Assembly (NCBI GenBank): GCA_964343195.1
Contig: CAYFIR010000025.1
Location: 1 to 58,367 of the forward strand
Length of the DNA stretch: 58,367 nucleotides
Source: CAYVAP01 sp964343195
GTDB taxonomy: Bacteria > Bacteroidota > Bacteroidia > J057
Reading direction: 5' to 3'
Part shown: piece by piece, positions 49,329 through 58,367 of the stretch
Position numbering within the stretch: position 1 is the stretch's first letter
Layout of the letters: each line of letters begins with the position of its first letter
The notes under the pieces: generated by a model
What the model saw: the letters and a program-made list of their open reading frames with translations, nothing else
Databases searched by the model: none
Told to the model about the DNA's origin: nothing
Made by a program: the position numbers and the translations under genes

Positions 49329-52070
49329 TTACCCTACTTCTGCCTTGCGATCGAGGATTGTTTGTCCCCAGGTTCGCAGGGTGTTCTCCAGATCGGTTAA
49401 TTGGAAAGGTTTGGAGATATAGTCGTCCATTCCTGCATCAAGGTACTGCTCACGAACCCCTGACATGGCATTGGCGGTCATGGCGACGATGATGGGCCGG
49501 TATGGCTTTTCCATGAAAAACTCTGTGATATGCTGGGTGGCGGTCAATCCGTCCATTTCCGGCATTTGAATGTCCATGAATATCAGGTCGTATTTTTCCG
49601 ACTTCGCTTCTTCAACAGCGGCTTTTCCGTCTTCTACGATGTGAGGTTCGTAGCCCATTTTGTCGAGGATTCCCTCGATCACCGTCTGGTTAACGATGTT
49701 GTCTTCTGCCACCATGATCCGTAGCGGGAAGCTCTTGGACAGCTCTGCGTCAAACTGGAAGTCTTTGACTCTGGCATTTTTGTCGTTTTCGGCTTCACCA
49801 TCAACCTCTGCGTCAATAAAGAAGATGAACTTGGACCCTCTGCCCAGCTGGCTTTGAACCCGTATTTGTCCTCCCATTAGTTCGACCAGGCGTTTTGAGA
49901 TGGCGAGGCCCAGTCCTACTCCTCCAAACTTCCGGGAAACAGAGTTGTCTACCTGCTGGAAGGAGTCAAAAATGGATTGGAGCTTCTCGCCGGGTATGCC
50001 TATCCCGGTATCCTGTACTGAGAATTCGATCTGGCAACTCTCGAGATGCTGCAGGTTCACGCCTTTGGGAGCTAATAGCCTGGCGGATAGCCGAATAGAA
50101 CCTTCGGATGTGAACTTTAGGGCATTACTGACCAGGTTAACCATGACCTGCCGGAGGCGTGTTGGATCGGTCATGACGTGGGTGGGCACATCATCCTGAA
50201 TGGAATAAGTCAGGTTCAGATTTTTGGTTTGAGCGTTGGTGGAGAAAAGTGATACGACCTCCTCCATTAGGGCTTCGACTTTGGTCGAGCGGACCTCCAA
50301 CTCCAGTTTTCCTGCCTCTACCCGCGAATAATCAAGGATGTCATTGAGGATGCTGAGCAGGTTCTGGCTACTTGAAGAAATTGTCTGGACGTATTGGGTT
50401 TGCTTGGGGTTGAGGGGGGTATCTCTCAGAAGGCTGGCCATGCCAATAATTCCGTTCATGGGAGTCCTGATTTCATGGCTCATGGTGGCCAGGAAGTTTG
50501 ACTTGGCAACGGAGGCAGCTTCCGCCTGCCGCTTTGCCTCCTCCAGTCGCTGGTTGATTTTGTGCAACTGGCGATTCTGGGTATTGATCACCTTGTTCTG
50601 AAACGCCAATTGATCGTTAACCTTTTGCTTTGCCGTTGTCTGTCGATACAGTACGACCACAAGGGCGATGATCATGGCGAGGAAAATCAGGCCCGTGTAG
50701 ATCAGGATGTTTTTTCGTGCAAGTTGGCTATCGAATTCAGTCCTGTTTCGTTCATTTATGGCGTTATTTCTCTCTGCCTGAACCTGGATTAGCTGCTGCG
50801 TTACGTCAAGTAATTCGGCATTTTTTTGCTCCTGTGTGAGGGATTTGTTGAGCTCAATATAGTCCTGGAGGTATTGGTAGCCTTTCTCGGTGCTATCGAG
50901 TTTCTCATAGGTGTCGGCAAGCAATTTGAAGGTAGCCCTTCGCACCGTATCAATAATCATCCTATCCTGGCTACCTTGTGGGCCTGCGATCAGTCGGGAG
51001 TAGAGGTTGTTGTTTGTCAGCAAAATGGATCTGGCACTGCTATAATCGTTTTGCTGGAAGTAGGCCAGTCCCATCCCATAAAGCGTCGCCATACTGGTAT
51101 CCCCAATCACCGTTTGGTCCTCAAGGGAAAGCTTAAAGTGAAAAAGTGCTTCATCATAAAGCTGCTCGTACAGGTAGGTTTCAGCAATGAGGTTAAGTAC
51201 AGGGGCACGCTCCCTGGGATCGTTCAGGTCGTCGAGGTAGGTAAGTGCTTCGTCAAAATAGTTGTCTCTGGCCCTGGTATATTCTCCTAGCTGGAATAGA
51301 TATATTTCTCCGATAGCCTTTAACTGTTGGGCTGCTTCCTCTACATTTTTTTGCCCATTGTGCAATTCCAGGGATCGTTCATGATAGGAGATAGCCTTTT
51401 GTGGCTGGCCAATATTCGCAAAGTGGTCCCCCATTTGCGCATAGGTAATCGCCTGAAGAATAGTGTCCCTGCTTCTAATGGCGAGCGACTCGCTGCGCCG
51501 AAGGTGGTCAAAGGCGGCAATGGTGTCACGCTGGGCAAGTACAATGGTGGCCAGCTGGTTATTTATTTCTATCAGGCTGCTGGTGTCCTTGGCAACCTCG
51601 GAGTACAGGAGAGCCGCATCACTATAGGTCTTGGCTTTTGTGTATTCCCTGGCTTCCAGGCATGCGGCGATGAGGGACCTGAGAGATTTTCGTGTCTCTG
51701 CGGTGGAGGCGAAGCCTCTGCTTTGCAGGTAGGCTGCTTCGTATTCAGCTATGGCTGCGGTAAAATCGTTTGAAACTCTATATAGGTGGCCCAGGTCACG
51801 ATGTGCGGCGGGCTCATACTCCAGGTAGCTATGGGACTTCACCCTTTCAAGTTGCAGCTGGGCTACCTGGGTGGCAGTTGCGGGGTCAGCTTTCAGAATT
51901 ATTTTCTGAAAAATACCAACCTGCTCTTCAATTTCAAGAGATTCTGTTTTTGCCTTTAGGCTGTCAAGGTCAAGATTTTTTCGGGTCTGTGCCATTGAAA
52001 GAGTCAGGCACAGACTTCCCCATAGAAGGTATAATAAGGGGTATAAAATTAATCTTGAAGATAGGTTCAT
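49329..52070 (-). CDS. TPR hybrid sensor histidine kinase/response regulator
   Basis: Large membrane sensor of 913 residues. The leader ends near SMAQ. Tetratricopeptide repeats fill about 85-420. One membrane helix lies at about 455-475 and a coiled coil at 485-522. HisKA has His532 in MSHEIRTPMNG. HATPase_c has NLVSNALKF, DTGIGIP and GGVGLGLAI. A receiver domain (about 783-905) has phosphoacceptor Asp833 in LIFMDIQMPEMDG. No DNA-binding domain is attached, so output must pass through another protein. It is last of three co-directional minus-strand genes after permease and adaptor, 105 bp apart. Confidence 0.94.
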   Translation of the reverse strand: MNLSSRLILYPLLYLLWGSLCLTLSMAQTRKNLDLDSLKAKTESLEIEEQVGIFQKIILKADPATATQVAQLQLERVKSHSYLEYEPAAHRDLGHLYRVSNDFTAAIAEYEAAYLQSRGFASTAETRKSLRSLIAACLEAREYTKAKTYSDAALLYSEVAKDTSSLIEINNQLATIVLAQRDTIAAFDHLRRSESLAIRSRDTILQAITYAQMGDHFANIGQPQKAISYHERSLELHNGQKNVEEAAQQLKAIGEIYLFQLGEYTRARDNYFDEALTYLDDLNDPRERAPVLNLIAETYLYEQLYDEALFHFKLSLEDQTVIGDTSMATLYGMGLAYFQQNDYSSARSILLTNNNLYSRLIAGPQGSQDRMIIDTVRRATFKLLADTYEKLDSTEKGYQYLQDYIELNKSLTQEQKNAELLDVTQQLIQVQAERNNAINERNRTEFDSQLARKNILIYTGLIFLAMIIALVVVLYRQTTAKQKVNDQLAFQNKVINTQNRQLHKINQRLEEAKRQAEAASVAKSNFLATMSHEIRTPMNGIIGMASLLRDTPLNPKQTQYVQTISSSSQNLLSILNDILDYSRVEAGKLELEVRSTKVEALMEEVVSLFSTNAQTKNLNLTYSIQDDVPTHVMTDPTRLRQVMVNLVSNALKFTSEGSIRLSARLLAPKGVNLQHLESCQIEFSVQDTGIGIPGEKLQSIFDSFQQVDNSVSRKFGGVGLGLAISKRLVELMGGQIRVQSQLGRGSKFIFFIDAEVDGEAENDKNARVKDFQFDAELSKSFPLRIMVAEDNIVNQTVIEGILDKMGYEPHIVEDGKAAVEEAKSEKYDLIFMDIQMPEMDGLTATQHITEFFMEKPYRPIIVAMTANAMSGVREQYLDAGMDDYISKPFQLTDLENTLRTWGQTILDRKAEVG

Positions 52071-52175
52071 GTGTAAGGCAAGGATGTTCTATGTAGGGCT
52101 AATTACGCTTTTTCCCTACTTTATCCCAAGTCAATTAATCCAGAACTCCAATTTTTGCCCTACGAAAAGATGGAC

Positions 52176-53270
52176 CTATTCTTCCACAACGGGATTGGGA
52201 TTCTTGATCTTGTCCTCTGGGCCGACTCCTTCCAGTACTTCAACAAATATGCCATCGGACAAACCGGTTTTGACCACTCGTTTTTCATACTGCTGGTTGC
52301 CGGTTTGTACCTCTACAAACGTGCTATCCCCGCTAAACTGTAGCAGCGCCTCTGAAATACTCAGCACCTGCTCACGCAGGTCCAGTACAACGTCAGCATT
52401 CGCGCTGTAGTTGGCACGGATGAACTGTCCCTCACGGAGTTTGACGGCAGCTCGAATTTCAAACTGGATGGCTCCATTTTCCTCGACACCTTTTGGCGCA
52501 ATGTGCTCAAGGACTGCATCGAACGTCTCGGTTTCAATGGCGCCGATGGTCAGCAGGAGGTCCATGCCGGTTCGCAGCTTGCCAACTTCCGATTCATCGA
52601 CTTTTCCTTCGAATATCATTTCGGTCATATCGGCTACGACCGCGATGGAGGTACCCTCGTTGAATGTGTTGGCCTCGATGACAGAGTTTCCTTCCTCGAC
52701 CGGTACATCGAGGACCATTCCTGGAATGGTGGCCCGGACATTGGTATTGGTATTGGCGCCGCTACGGGAAGTGGTTCCTTTTTTGATGAGGTCAAGGTTG
52801 TCCTGCGCGGCGGCCAGTTCTTCCTGTGCGTTTAGGTAGCTAAGTTCTATTTCCCGGAATGAGGCATCTGCAATGACGCCTTCCTTTAACAGGGGTTCGT
52901 TTCGTTCATATTCCCGCTTGGCGTTTTCCAGCATGATCCTGGCCCGGCGCAGTCGGTTCTCTGCATTATTGAGGTTCACCATGTCCGGGATGATCTCGAT
53001 ACTCGCGACCAGATCGCCACGTTTAACTTCGTCTCCAGCTTCTACGAAGAGCTTGCTGATGATACCCGATACCTGTGGCTTGATATCTACTTCCTTGCGA
53101 GGAACTACTGACCCGGTAGCTACGGTTTTTTGAACAATATCACGACGTTCTGGAGATTCAGTCTTATAAGTGACAGGGGCCTCCTCATTCTGATTGTAGA
53201 GGAAGTATCCAGTTCCAGCCATGAAAATGACGATGACTACCAGGATAATAATAACGCCAATTCGTTTCAT
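52176..53270 (-). CDS. MacA-like periplasmic adaptor (efflux)
   Basis: Membrane-fusion protein linking an inner-membrane pump to an outer-membrane channel. One N-terminal helix (about 4-24) is followed by the lipoyl-like barrel (VVPRKEVDIKPQVSGIISKL), a helical hairpin (NLNNAENRLRRARIMLENAK, about 98-160), the second half-barrel (IPGMVLDVPVEEGNSV) and beta-barrel domains. Length 364 is normal. It is downstream of the FtsX-type permease by 47 bp, indicating an ABC efflux system of the MacAB type. No outer-membrane TolC partner is adjacent. Confidence 0.92.
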   Translation of the reverse strand: MKRIGVIIILVVIVIFMAGTGYFLYNQNEEAPVTYKTESPERRDIVQKTVATGSVVPRKEVDIKPQVSGIISKLFVEAGDEVKRGDLVASIEIIPDMVNLNNAENRLRRARIMLENAKREYERNEPLLKEGVIADASFREIELSYLNAQEELAAAQDNLDLIKKGTTSRSGANTNTNVRATIPGMVLDVPVEEGNSVIEANTFNEGTSIAVVADMTEMIFEGKVDESEVGKLRTGMDLLLTIGAIETETFDAVLEHIAPKGVEENGAIQFEIRAAVKLREGQFIRANYSANADVVLDLREQVLSISEALLQFSGDSTFVEVQTGNQQYEKRVVKTGLSDGIFVEVLEGVGPEDKIKNPNPVVEE

Positions 53271-53317
53271 AAGAGATGTGGTGTGTTGGGGGAGTTTGTG
53301 AGTAGTGTTATTGGGGA

Positions 53318-54580
53318 TTATTCAGCTCGCAGGGCGTCGACAGGTCGTATGCGAATGGCTCGACGGGCAGGTATAAGTCCGGCAAATATACCAGAAATGA
53401 TCAATACGATGAGGGCTACAGCAGCCAGTTCGAATTCCACACCCGGACTGCCAAACATGCCCGTGTCCATGTTGAAGTTATCCATGGCCCAGCTAATGAG
53501 TTTGAGGAGCCCTATTCCAAATACCAGGCCCCCATAGCCTGCCAGCAGGGTGAGGGAGACGGACTCCAGGATGATTTGTCGCATGATCTGCCACGGCTTG
53601 GCCCCCAGGGCGCGCCGCACCCCGATTTCTTTGGTACGCTCCTTTACGATGACCAGCATGATGTTGCTGACCCCTACGGCTCCTGCCAGGAGGGTGAGCA
53701 GTCCTACGAGCCAACTGATGAATTTGATCCCGATAAAGACATTCTGTATGCGCATGAAGGATTCCTGAAGATTCCAGTGGCCCAGGGCACGTTCGTCTTC
53801 CGGATGCACCTGATGTCGGGCTTTCAGGATCGAAATGGCTTTATCCTCAGTCTCGGACGCCGGGATATGAGGTTTGGATGTAATCGCCATCCAGCTGACG
53901 GTAGTGCCAAAGTTATAGGCTCGGTTAAAGGTGGTGAACGGCAGATAGATGTGCTCTTCTGCCTCTGAAGCTCTGTCCCCGTCGGCTTTTTTCCTGAAGA
54001 CTCCTACCACCTGAAAGGCTACTCCGGATACCCTGATAAATTCTCCTATGGGATCTTCTCCCGCTTCAAACAGGAGTTCCACTACCCGCCTGCCAATCAC
54101 CGCCACCTTGCGGTTGTCTTCCAGGTCTCTGGGATTGATAAATCGCCCATCAGCTATGATCAAGCCTTCGATTTCCTTGATTGCGGGATAATCGCCACTG
54201 ATGGCAAAGGTGCCGGATTTGGTGCCTCGCGATGCCATGTTGTTGCCCCTGAATCCCCCAAGCTGATTACGGGCTGCTATATATTCTGCTTCCGTGAGCC
54301 TTTCAACCAGAATTTCATAATCCTGCTGCGTAAGTCTGATCTGTCGCCCAGGCTGCATGCCTTTGTAAGGCATATTGGTACGCTGGGCCCAAACAAAGAA
54401 GCTATTGGTGGCGGAACCCTGAAATTCCTTGGTGGCTCCCTTTTGTAACCCATTTCCGGCTCCCATCATCAGAACCAGCATAAATATGCCCCAGAATACA
54501 CCCAGAGCTGTAAGAAAAGTCCGCAAGGGATTTTTGGAAAGGGTGGCTGCAATTTCTTGCCATTGGTCAAGGTCAAACAT
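53318..54580 (-). CDS. MacB-like ABC transporter permease (FtsX family)
   Basis: Inner-membrane permease with a MacB_PCD periplasmic domain. N-terminal helix FLTALGVFWGIFMLVLMMGA (about 23-42) is followed by a large periplasmic domain (about 50-280) and three C-terminal helices, with the ERTKEIGVRRALGAKPW coupling segment typical of FtsX proteins. It lacks the ABC ATPase domain that MacB has on the same chain. No ATPase gene of this class is beside it, so the ATPase must be elsewhere. First gene of a probable operon with the adaptor. Confidence 0.92.
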   Translation of the reverse strand: MFDLDQWQEIAATLSKNPLRTFLTALGVFWGIFMLVLMMGAGNGLQKGATKEFQGSATNSFFVWAQRTNMPYKGMQPGRQIRLTQQDYEILVERLTEAEYIAARNQLGGFRGNNMASRGTKSGTFAISGDYPAIKEIEGLIIADGRFINPRDLEDNRKVAVIGRRVVELLFEAGEDPIGEFIRVSGVAFQVVGVFRKKADGDRASEAEEHIYLPFTTFNRAYNFGTTVSWMAITSKPHIPASETEDKAISILKARHQVHPEDERALGHWNLQESFMRIQNVFIGIKFISWLVGLLTLLAGAVGVSNIMLVIVKERTKEIGVRRALGAKPWQIMRQIILESVSLTLLAGYGGLVFGIGLLKLISWAMDNFNMDTGMFGSPGVEFELAAVALIVLIISGIFAGLIPARRAIRIRPVDALRAE

Positions 54581-54797
54581 CGGTGGCGGGGTTTGGTGCT
54601 ATGGGTAAACTGATATCCTCAACTTACTTGATACGGGCATTTTACAATTGGTTGGGAGGCTTGCGACAAATCTGCAATCTTTACCAGACCAATGACCGAA
54701 TATTATCGATGAACAATACCAGATCAACCAGGAATGGTGGGTGGGTTGAAAATATAGAGAAAGAAATTGAACTTGTGATCATCTGTTTTGAAATCAT

Positions 54798-57125
54798 ATG
54801 CCACGTATAATGACTTACTACTCGATTTTTACCCGAATTCTCATCCTGTTTTTGGCGCCATTCATGTTGCTCAATTCAGGCTACTCTCAATCTGAAACCT
54901 CTGCTCCCCCTTCCATAGGGTCTGAAGAGGTGGAAAGTAAGATTGATTCATTGCTAGAGCTGATGACCCTAGAAGAAAAAGTAGGGCAAATGAATCAGTT
55001 TAATGGTTCCTGGGATTTGACTGGCCCGGCTACCGGAGATAATGCTACCAAGCGTGAGCTTCTGGTGAGTGGACAGGTGGGTTCGATGCTCAACGTGATT
55101 ACTACTGAGGCAACCCGTGAAGCCCAGCGTTTGGCGGTAGAGGAAACCCGTTTGGGGATTCCGCTGATTTTTGGATACGATGTCATCCATGGCTACAAAA
55201 CCATGTTTCCGGTTCCGCTGGGAGAAGCTGCCAGCTGGGACCCCGGGTTGATGGAGCGCAGTGCCCGCATCGCTGCGATAGAAGCTTCGGCCTCGGGATT
55301 GCACTGGACTTTTGCTCCGATGGTGGACATTGCCCGGGATGCACGTTGGGGGCGGGTGATGGAAGGCGCTGGGGAGGATCCCTATCTGGGGTCGTTGGCG
55401 GCTGCAGCTCGGGTCAGAGGCTTTCAGGGCAGTGATCTGTCAGATGCCCGTACCATTGCCGCCTGTGCCAAGCATTTTGCGGGGTATGGATATGCTGAGG
55501 GTGGCCGGGATTACAACACAGTAGATGTAAGCACCACCACCCTTCGCAATGTGATTCTGCCCCCCTTTAAAGCGGCGGCCGATGCCGGGGTTGCCACGTT
55601 CATGAATGCCTTTAATATCGTGGATGGGATTCCCGCCACTGGGAACAGCTTTTTACAACGAGATATCCTGAAAGGAGAATGGGACTGGCAGGGGTTTGTC
55701 GTCTCTGACTGGGCCTCGGTTGCTGAAATGATCACCCATGGCGTCGCCCGTGACGAGAGCGAAGCGGCCTATCTGGCCGCCACTGCAGGGAGCGATATGG
55801 ACATGGAGGGCTACTGCTATGTGCCGCATCTGGTTGGATTGGTAGAAAGTGGTGAGGTGGACGAAGCTGTGGTGGATGATGCGGTACGCCGTATTTTGAG
55901 AGTCAAATTCCAGCTCGGCCTTTTCGATGATCCCTATCGCTATTGTGATGCAGAACGGGAAGCCAGTGAGCTCCTCACGGCAGAACACCTGGCCGAAGCT
56001 CGTATAGCGGCAGCCAGGTCCTGTGTGCTGCTGAAAAACGAAGGCAACCTTCTGCCCCTGAATGAGGACATGAAAACCATCGCGGTCATTGGTCCGCTGG
56101 CTGACGATAAGGATGCCCCTTTAGGAAACTGGAGAGCTCAGGCCGAAACTGGTTCTGCGGTCTCTCTCCTGGGGGGAATTCAGGCACAGGTCGGATCAGA
56201 TGTGGAGGTGAGATATGCCAAAGGGGTTGACCTCGCCATTGGCACCAGGAATTTTGCCCTGGAGGTTCAGATCAATGAAACGGACTCTTCAGGATTTGAG
56301 GAAGCGGTAGCCGTTGCCAGGGGGGCTGATGTTGTCGTGATGGCGTTAGGGGAAGATTTTCTTCAATCCGGCGAAGCCCGGAGCCGGACAGAATTGGACC
56401 TGCCAGGCCTGCAGCTGCAACTGTTAGAACGCATTCAGGCGGTTAATCCGAATATTGTCCTTGTACTGATGAACGGTCGTCCTCTGGCCCTGACCGAGGT
56501 GGAGCCGCTGGTGCCAGCTATGCTCGAAGGTTGGTTTGGTGGATCTGAGGCTGGGAACGGGCTGGCAGACGTGTTGTTTGGGGAGGTGAACCCTTCCGGC
56601 AAACTTCCCATTTCTTTTCCCCGCTCTGTCGGTCAGGTGCCCATGACCTATGCCCGACACAGCACCGGCAGGCCAGTTCAAACCGGGGGACTTGTATTCT
56701 GGTCTCATTACATCGATGAATCAAACGAGCCACTTTATCCCTTCGGATTTGGGCTGAGTTATACCCGGTTTGGCTACAGTGACCTGACTTTGGACAGCGA
56801 AAGTTTTGAAGCAGGCGAATCGCTTAGGGTCTCTGTTCAGGTGACCAATGAGGGCAAGCGCAGCGGGGAGGAAGTGGTTCAGCTGTATATCCACGATATG
56901 TTTGGCAGCCGCAGCCGCCCTGACAAGGAGCTGAAAGGATTCGAAAAAATCTCACTGGAGCCTGGCGAAACCCAGACTGTGGAATTTGAAATCAATGTCG
57001 AGGACCTGGCATATTTTACCGCCCGAAACCAGTACGAAGCAGAGCCTGGAAAATTCGAAGTATTTGTTGGGAGTAGCTCCCGCGAAGAAGATTTGCTCAA
57101 AGCTACCTTTGAGTTGAGGGACTAA
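54798..57125 (+). CDS. Glycoside hydrolase family 3 beta-glucosidase-like
   Basis: Exported GH3 enzyme that removes terminal beta-linked sugars. A signal peptide ends near GYSQ (about residue 31). The GH3 N-domain has KHFAGYG (Lys225-His226 pair) and the nucleophile Asp304 in VVSDWASV. The GH3 C-domain follows from about 400, with LLKNEGNLLPL and VVMALGE. A fibronectin III-like domain ends the protein (SGEEVVQLYIHD). Length 775 matches BglX. The exact sugar is not readable. ATG 54798 and 54810 are both possible starts. Confidence 0.94.
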   Translation: MPRIMTYYSIFTRILILFLAPFMLLNSGYSQSETSAPPSIGSEEVESKIDSLLELMTLEEKVGQMNQFNGSWDLTGPATGDNATKRELLVSGQVGSMLNVITTEATREAQRLAVEETRLGIPLIFGYDVIHGYKTMFPVPLGEAASWDPGLMERSARIAAIEASASGLHWTFAPMVDIARDARWGRVMEGAGEDPYLGSLAAAARVRGFQGSDLSDARTIAACAKHFAGYGYAEGGRDYNTVDVSTTTLRNVILPPFKAAADAGVATFMNAFNIVDGIPATGNSFLQRDILKGEWDWQGFVVSDWASVAEMITHGVARDESEAAYLAATAGSDMDMEGYCYVPHLVGLVESGEVDEAVVDDAVRRILRVKFQLGLFDDPYRYCDAEREASELLTAEHLAEARIAAARSCVLLKNEGNLLPLNEDMKTIAVIGPLADDKDAPLGNWRAQAETGSAVSLLGGIQAQVGSDVEVRYAKGVDLAIGTRNFALEVQINETDSSGFEEAVAVARGADVVVMALGEDFLQSGEARSRTELDLPGLQLQLLERIQAVNPNIVLVLMNGRPLALTEVEPLVPAMLEGWFGGSEAGNGLADVLFGEVNPSGKLPISFPRSVGQVPMTYARHSTGRPVQTGGLVFWSHYIDESNEPLYPFGFGLSYTRFGYSDLTLDSESFEAGESLRVSVQVTNEGKRSGEEVVQLYIHDMFGSRSRPDKELKGFEKISLEPGETQTVEFEINVEDLAYFTARNQYEAEPGKFEVFVGSSSREEDLLKATFELRD

Positions 57126-57209
57126 CACCACTTCCGGATAGTGAAGTTATATTGGCCTCGGCCTTCAGGGTCATTATCTTGGAGGTCGAGGTTCAAATTT
57201 TTCACCCCT

Positions 57210-58160
57210 ATGATCAACTACAACGGAAAAAACTGGATGGAGGCCGTCCGGCATTTCAAAACCAGTTATGTAATACGTCGCACGCTGCGCATGACCCTAT
57301 GGATAGGTGGGTACACGGCAGTCATAGTCGCATGCGAAATGTTTTTGCAGAATCACCCTGAACTGGTAGCACTGGACCTGCATGTACCGCAGCTGGTTCC
57401 GGGGGTGTTTTCACTGCTGGGCATACTGCTGTCTCTGCTGTTGGTTTTTCGGACCAATACGGCCTATGACCGGTGGTGGGAAGGTCGGAAACAATGGGGC
57501 GCCCTGATAAATCACACGCGGGGATTGGCCGTACTATGGAACGGCATGTTGGGCAAAAAAGCTGATGCCAACCGACAGTTCTGGGCGAAATCCATCAGCG
57601 GGTATGTGTTGGCTTTGAGTGAGCATCTGCGTGACCATGCGGACCATTCTCAAATTGGAGCCTATACTGATGAAAGGGTGGAGCAATATTCCAGGGTGAG
57701 TCATGTACCCAACAAGATCGTCAACGACATGTATGCACGCACTGAAGCCCTCTATAAGGAAGGTTTTATCGACGGATTTCAGCTTAACCAGGTGCAAAAG
57801 GAAATACAGGAGTTTTTGAATATTCAGGGAGCATGTGAGCGGATCAAAGCCACGCCGATCCCTTTTGCCCATAACTTTTTCATCAAGGTGTTTGTGCTGG
57901 CATATTGCGCCCTGCTGCCATTCGTGCTGGTGCCGCTGATTGGCTGGGCAGCAGTGCTGCTGTGTATGTTTGTAGCTTATGCCCTTGTGGGGATCGAGTT
58001 TATCGGGGTCGAAATTGAAGAACCCTTTGGACTGGACTGCAATGATTTGCCGACTCATAACCTCGCTCGAAAAATTGAAACAAACGTTCACGAAATTCTC
58101 GACGTAGAGCTTGTTCAATCCGACCCGGAGGTGAAGGTAAGTTACCTGGTGATCTCCTGA
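57210..58160 (+). CDS. Bestrophin family ion channel
   Basis: Membrane channel of the bestrophin (UPF0187/YneE) family, anion-selective in characterised members. The FRTNTAYDRWWEGRKQWGAL motif (about 87-106) is the hallmark. Four hydrophobic segments are seen, two early and two near 225-265, and GVEIEEPFGLDCNDLP closes the conserved core. I start at ATG 57210; a GTG frame from 57141 adds 23 residues unlike the family. It lies 84 bp downstream of the GH3 gene with no clear terminator between. Confidence 0.9.
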   Translation: MINYNGKNWMEAVRHFKTSYVIRRTLRMTLWIGGYTAVIVACEMFLQNHPELVALDLHVPQLVPGVFSLLGILLSLLLVFRTNTAYDRWWEGRKQWGALINHTRGLAVLWNGMLGKKADANRQFWAKSISGYVLALSEHLRDHADHSQIGAYTDERVEQYSRVSHVPNKIVNDMYARTEALYKEGFIDGFQLNQVQKEIQEFLNIQGACERIKATPIPFAHNFFIKVFVLAYCALLPFVLVPLIGWAAVLLCMFVAYALVGIEFIGVEIEEPFGLDCNDLPTHNLARKIETNVHEILDVELVQSDPEVKVSYLVIS

Positions 58161-58236
58161 CATGCTAGACCAGCCTGGTGAAAAATAACGTCAGTTTCTG
58201 GTTTTATTTCTCATAAGCGACTGGTTACCAGTGTAG

Positions 58237-58356
58237 TGTCGCCTTCAGCGGGACCTCCTTTCTTTCATAGCTCCGCAAATGGATTTTTAATATTCGGCGT
58301 GTTTTCAAGTGCTATGTCGCCTTCAGCGGGACCTACCTTTTTTCAAAAAAAGGTAG
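58237..58356. repeat. Right-edge direct repeat and hairpin
   Basis: TGTCGCCTTCAGCGGGACCT occurs twice, at 58237-58256 and 58315-58334, with similar flanks over about 41 bp. The second copy runs into CCTACCTTTTTT/AAAAAAAGGTAGG (58331-58356), an inverted repeat with a one-base loop. The window ends 11 bases later. Confidence 0.75.
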
Positions 58357-58367
58357 GCTAAAAAACT

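Overview
The window looks like the chromosome of a Bacteroidota bacterium, most likely of the Saprospiria/Lewinella type. The evidence is family content: SusC-like TonB receptors with an N-terminal carboxypeptidase-regulatory domain, a DUF4249 lipoprotein beside its receptor, a BatA-type von Willebrand protein, DUF2795, proteins with type IX secretion sorting tails, LytS/LytTR signalling, a hybrid TPR histidine kinase, and promoters matching the Bacteroidota consensus TTTG-N19-TAnnTTTG. GC content is near 50% by eye. Genes are dense, on both strands, and mostly in units of one to three.

Layout. 0-8.4 kb: a diverged direct repeat, an SGNH hydrolase, TrkH potassium transporter, a trans-sulfuration enzyme, EcsC, a Uma2 nuclease, glutaminyl-tRNA synthetase and a TM2 protein. 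8.4-19 kb: hisF, a TonB receptor with DUF4249, a DUF1611 protein, a polysaccharide deacetylase, a VOC protein, a PD40 protein and PBP1A. 19-23.6 kb: a glycine-zipper orphan, a thioredoxin-like protein, a thioesterase, ychF, a metal/cobalamin ABC ATPase and DUF2795. 23.7-30.4 kb: BatA protein, a choice-of-anchor B/T9SS protein, and the permease and binding protein that probably work with the ATPase 5 kb away. 30.5-34.2 kb: nuoD alone, a 3-hydroxyacyl-CoA-dehydrogenase C-domain protein, RluA-type synthase, DUF2304 and a tRNA with anticodon CAU. 34.2-36.3 kb: a possible 2.1-kb island bounded by the tRNA 3' end and a copied tRNA tail, holding a two-domain SnoaL lipoprotein divergent from an HxlR regulator. 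36.3-48.6 kb: a DUF932-like protein, an outer-membrane barrel, a second TonB receptor, an aldo/keto reductase, a LytS/LytTR pair, a kelch protein and a T9SS protein. 48.6-58.4 kb: a 760-bp structured gene-free stretch, hybrid kinase, MacA-like adaptor, MacB-like permease, GH3 glucosidase and bestrophin.

The most unusual content is between the genes. At least four families of short dispersed elements recur at distant sites. Most have arms built from 7- or 8-bp tandem units that are complementary to each other, around a conserved core. Several show paired changes that preserve a stem, and two unrelated families end exactly in the stop codon of the neighbouring gene. They resemble in style the short tandemly repeated repetitive (STRR) sequences of cyanobacteria and REP elements, but I do not recognise these families by name. 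Several lie between convergent genes, where they may act as bidirectional terminators.
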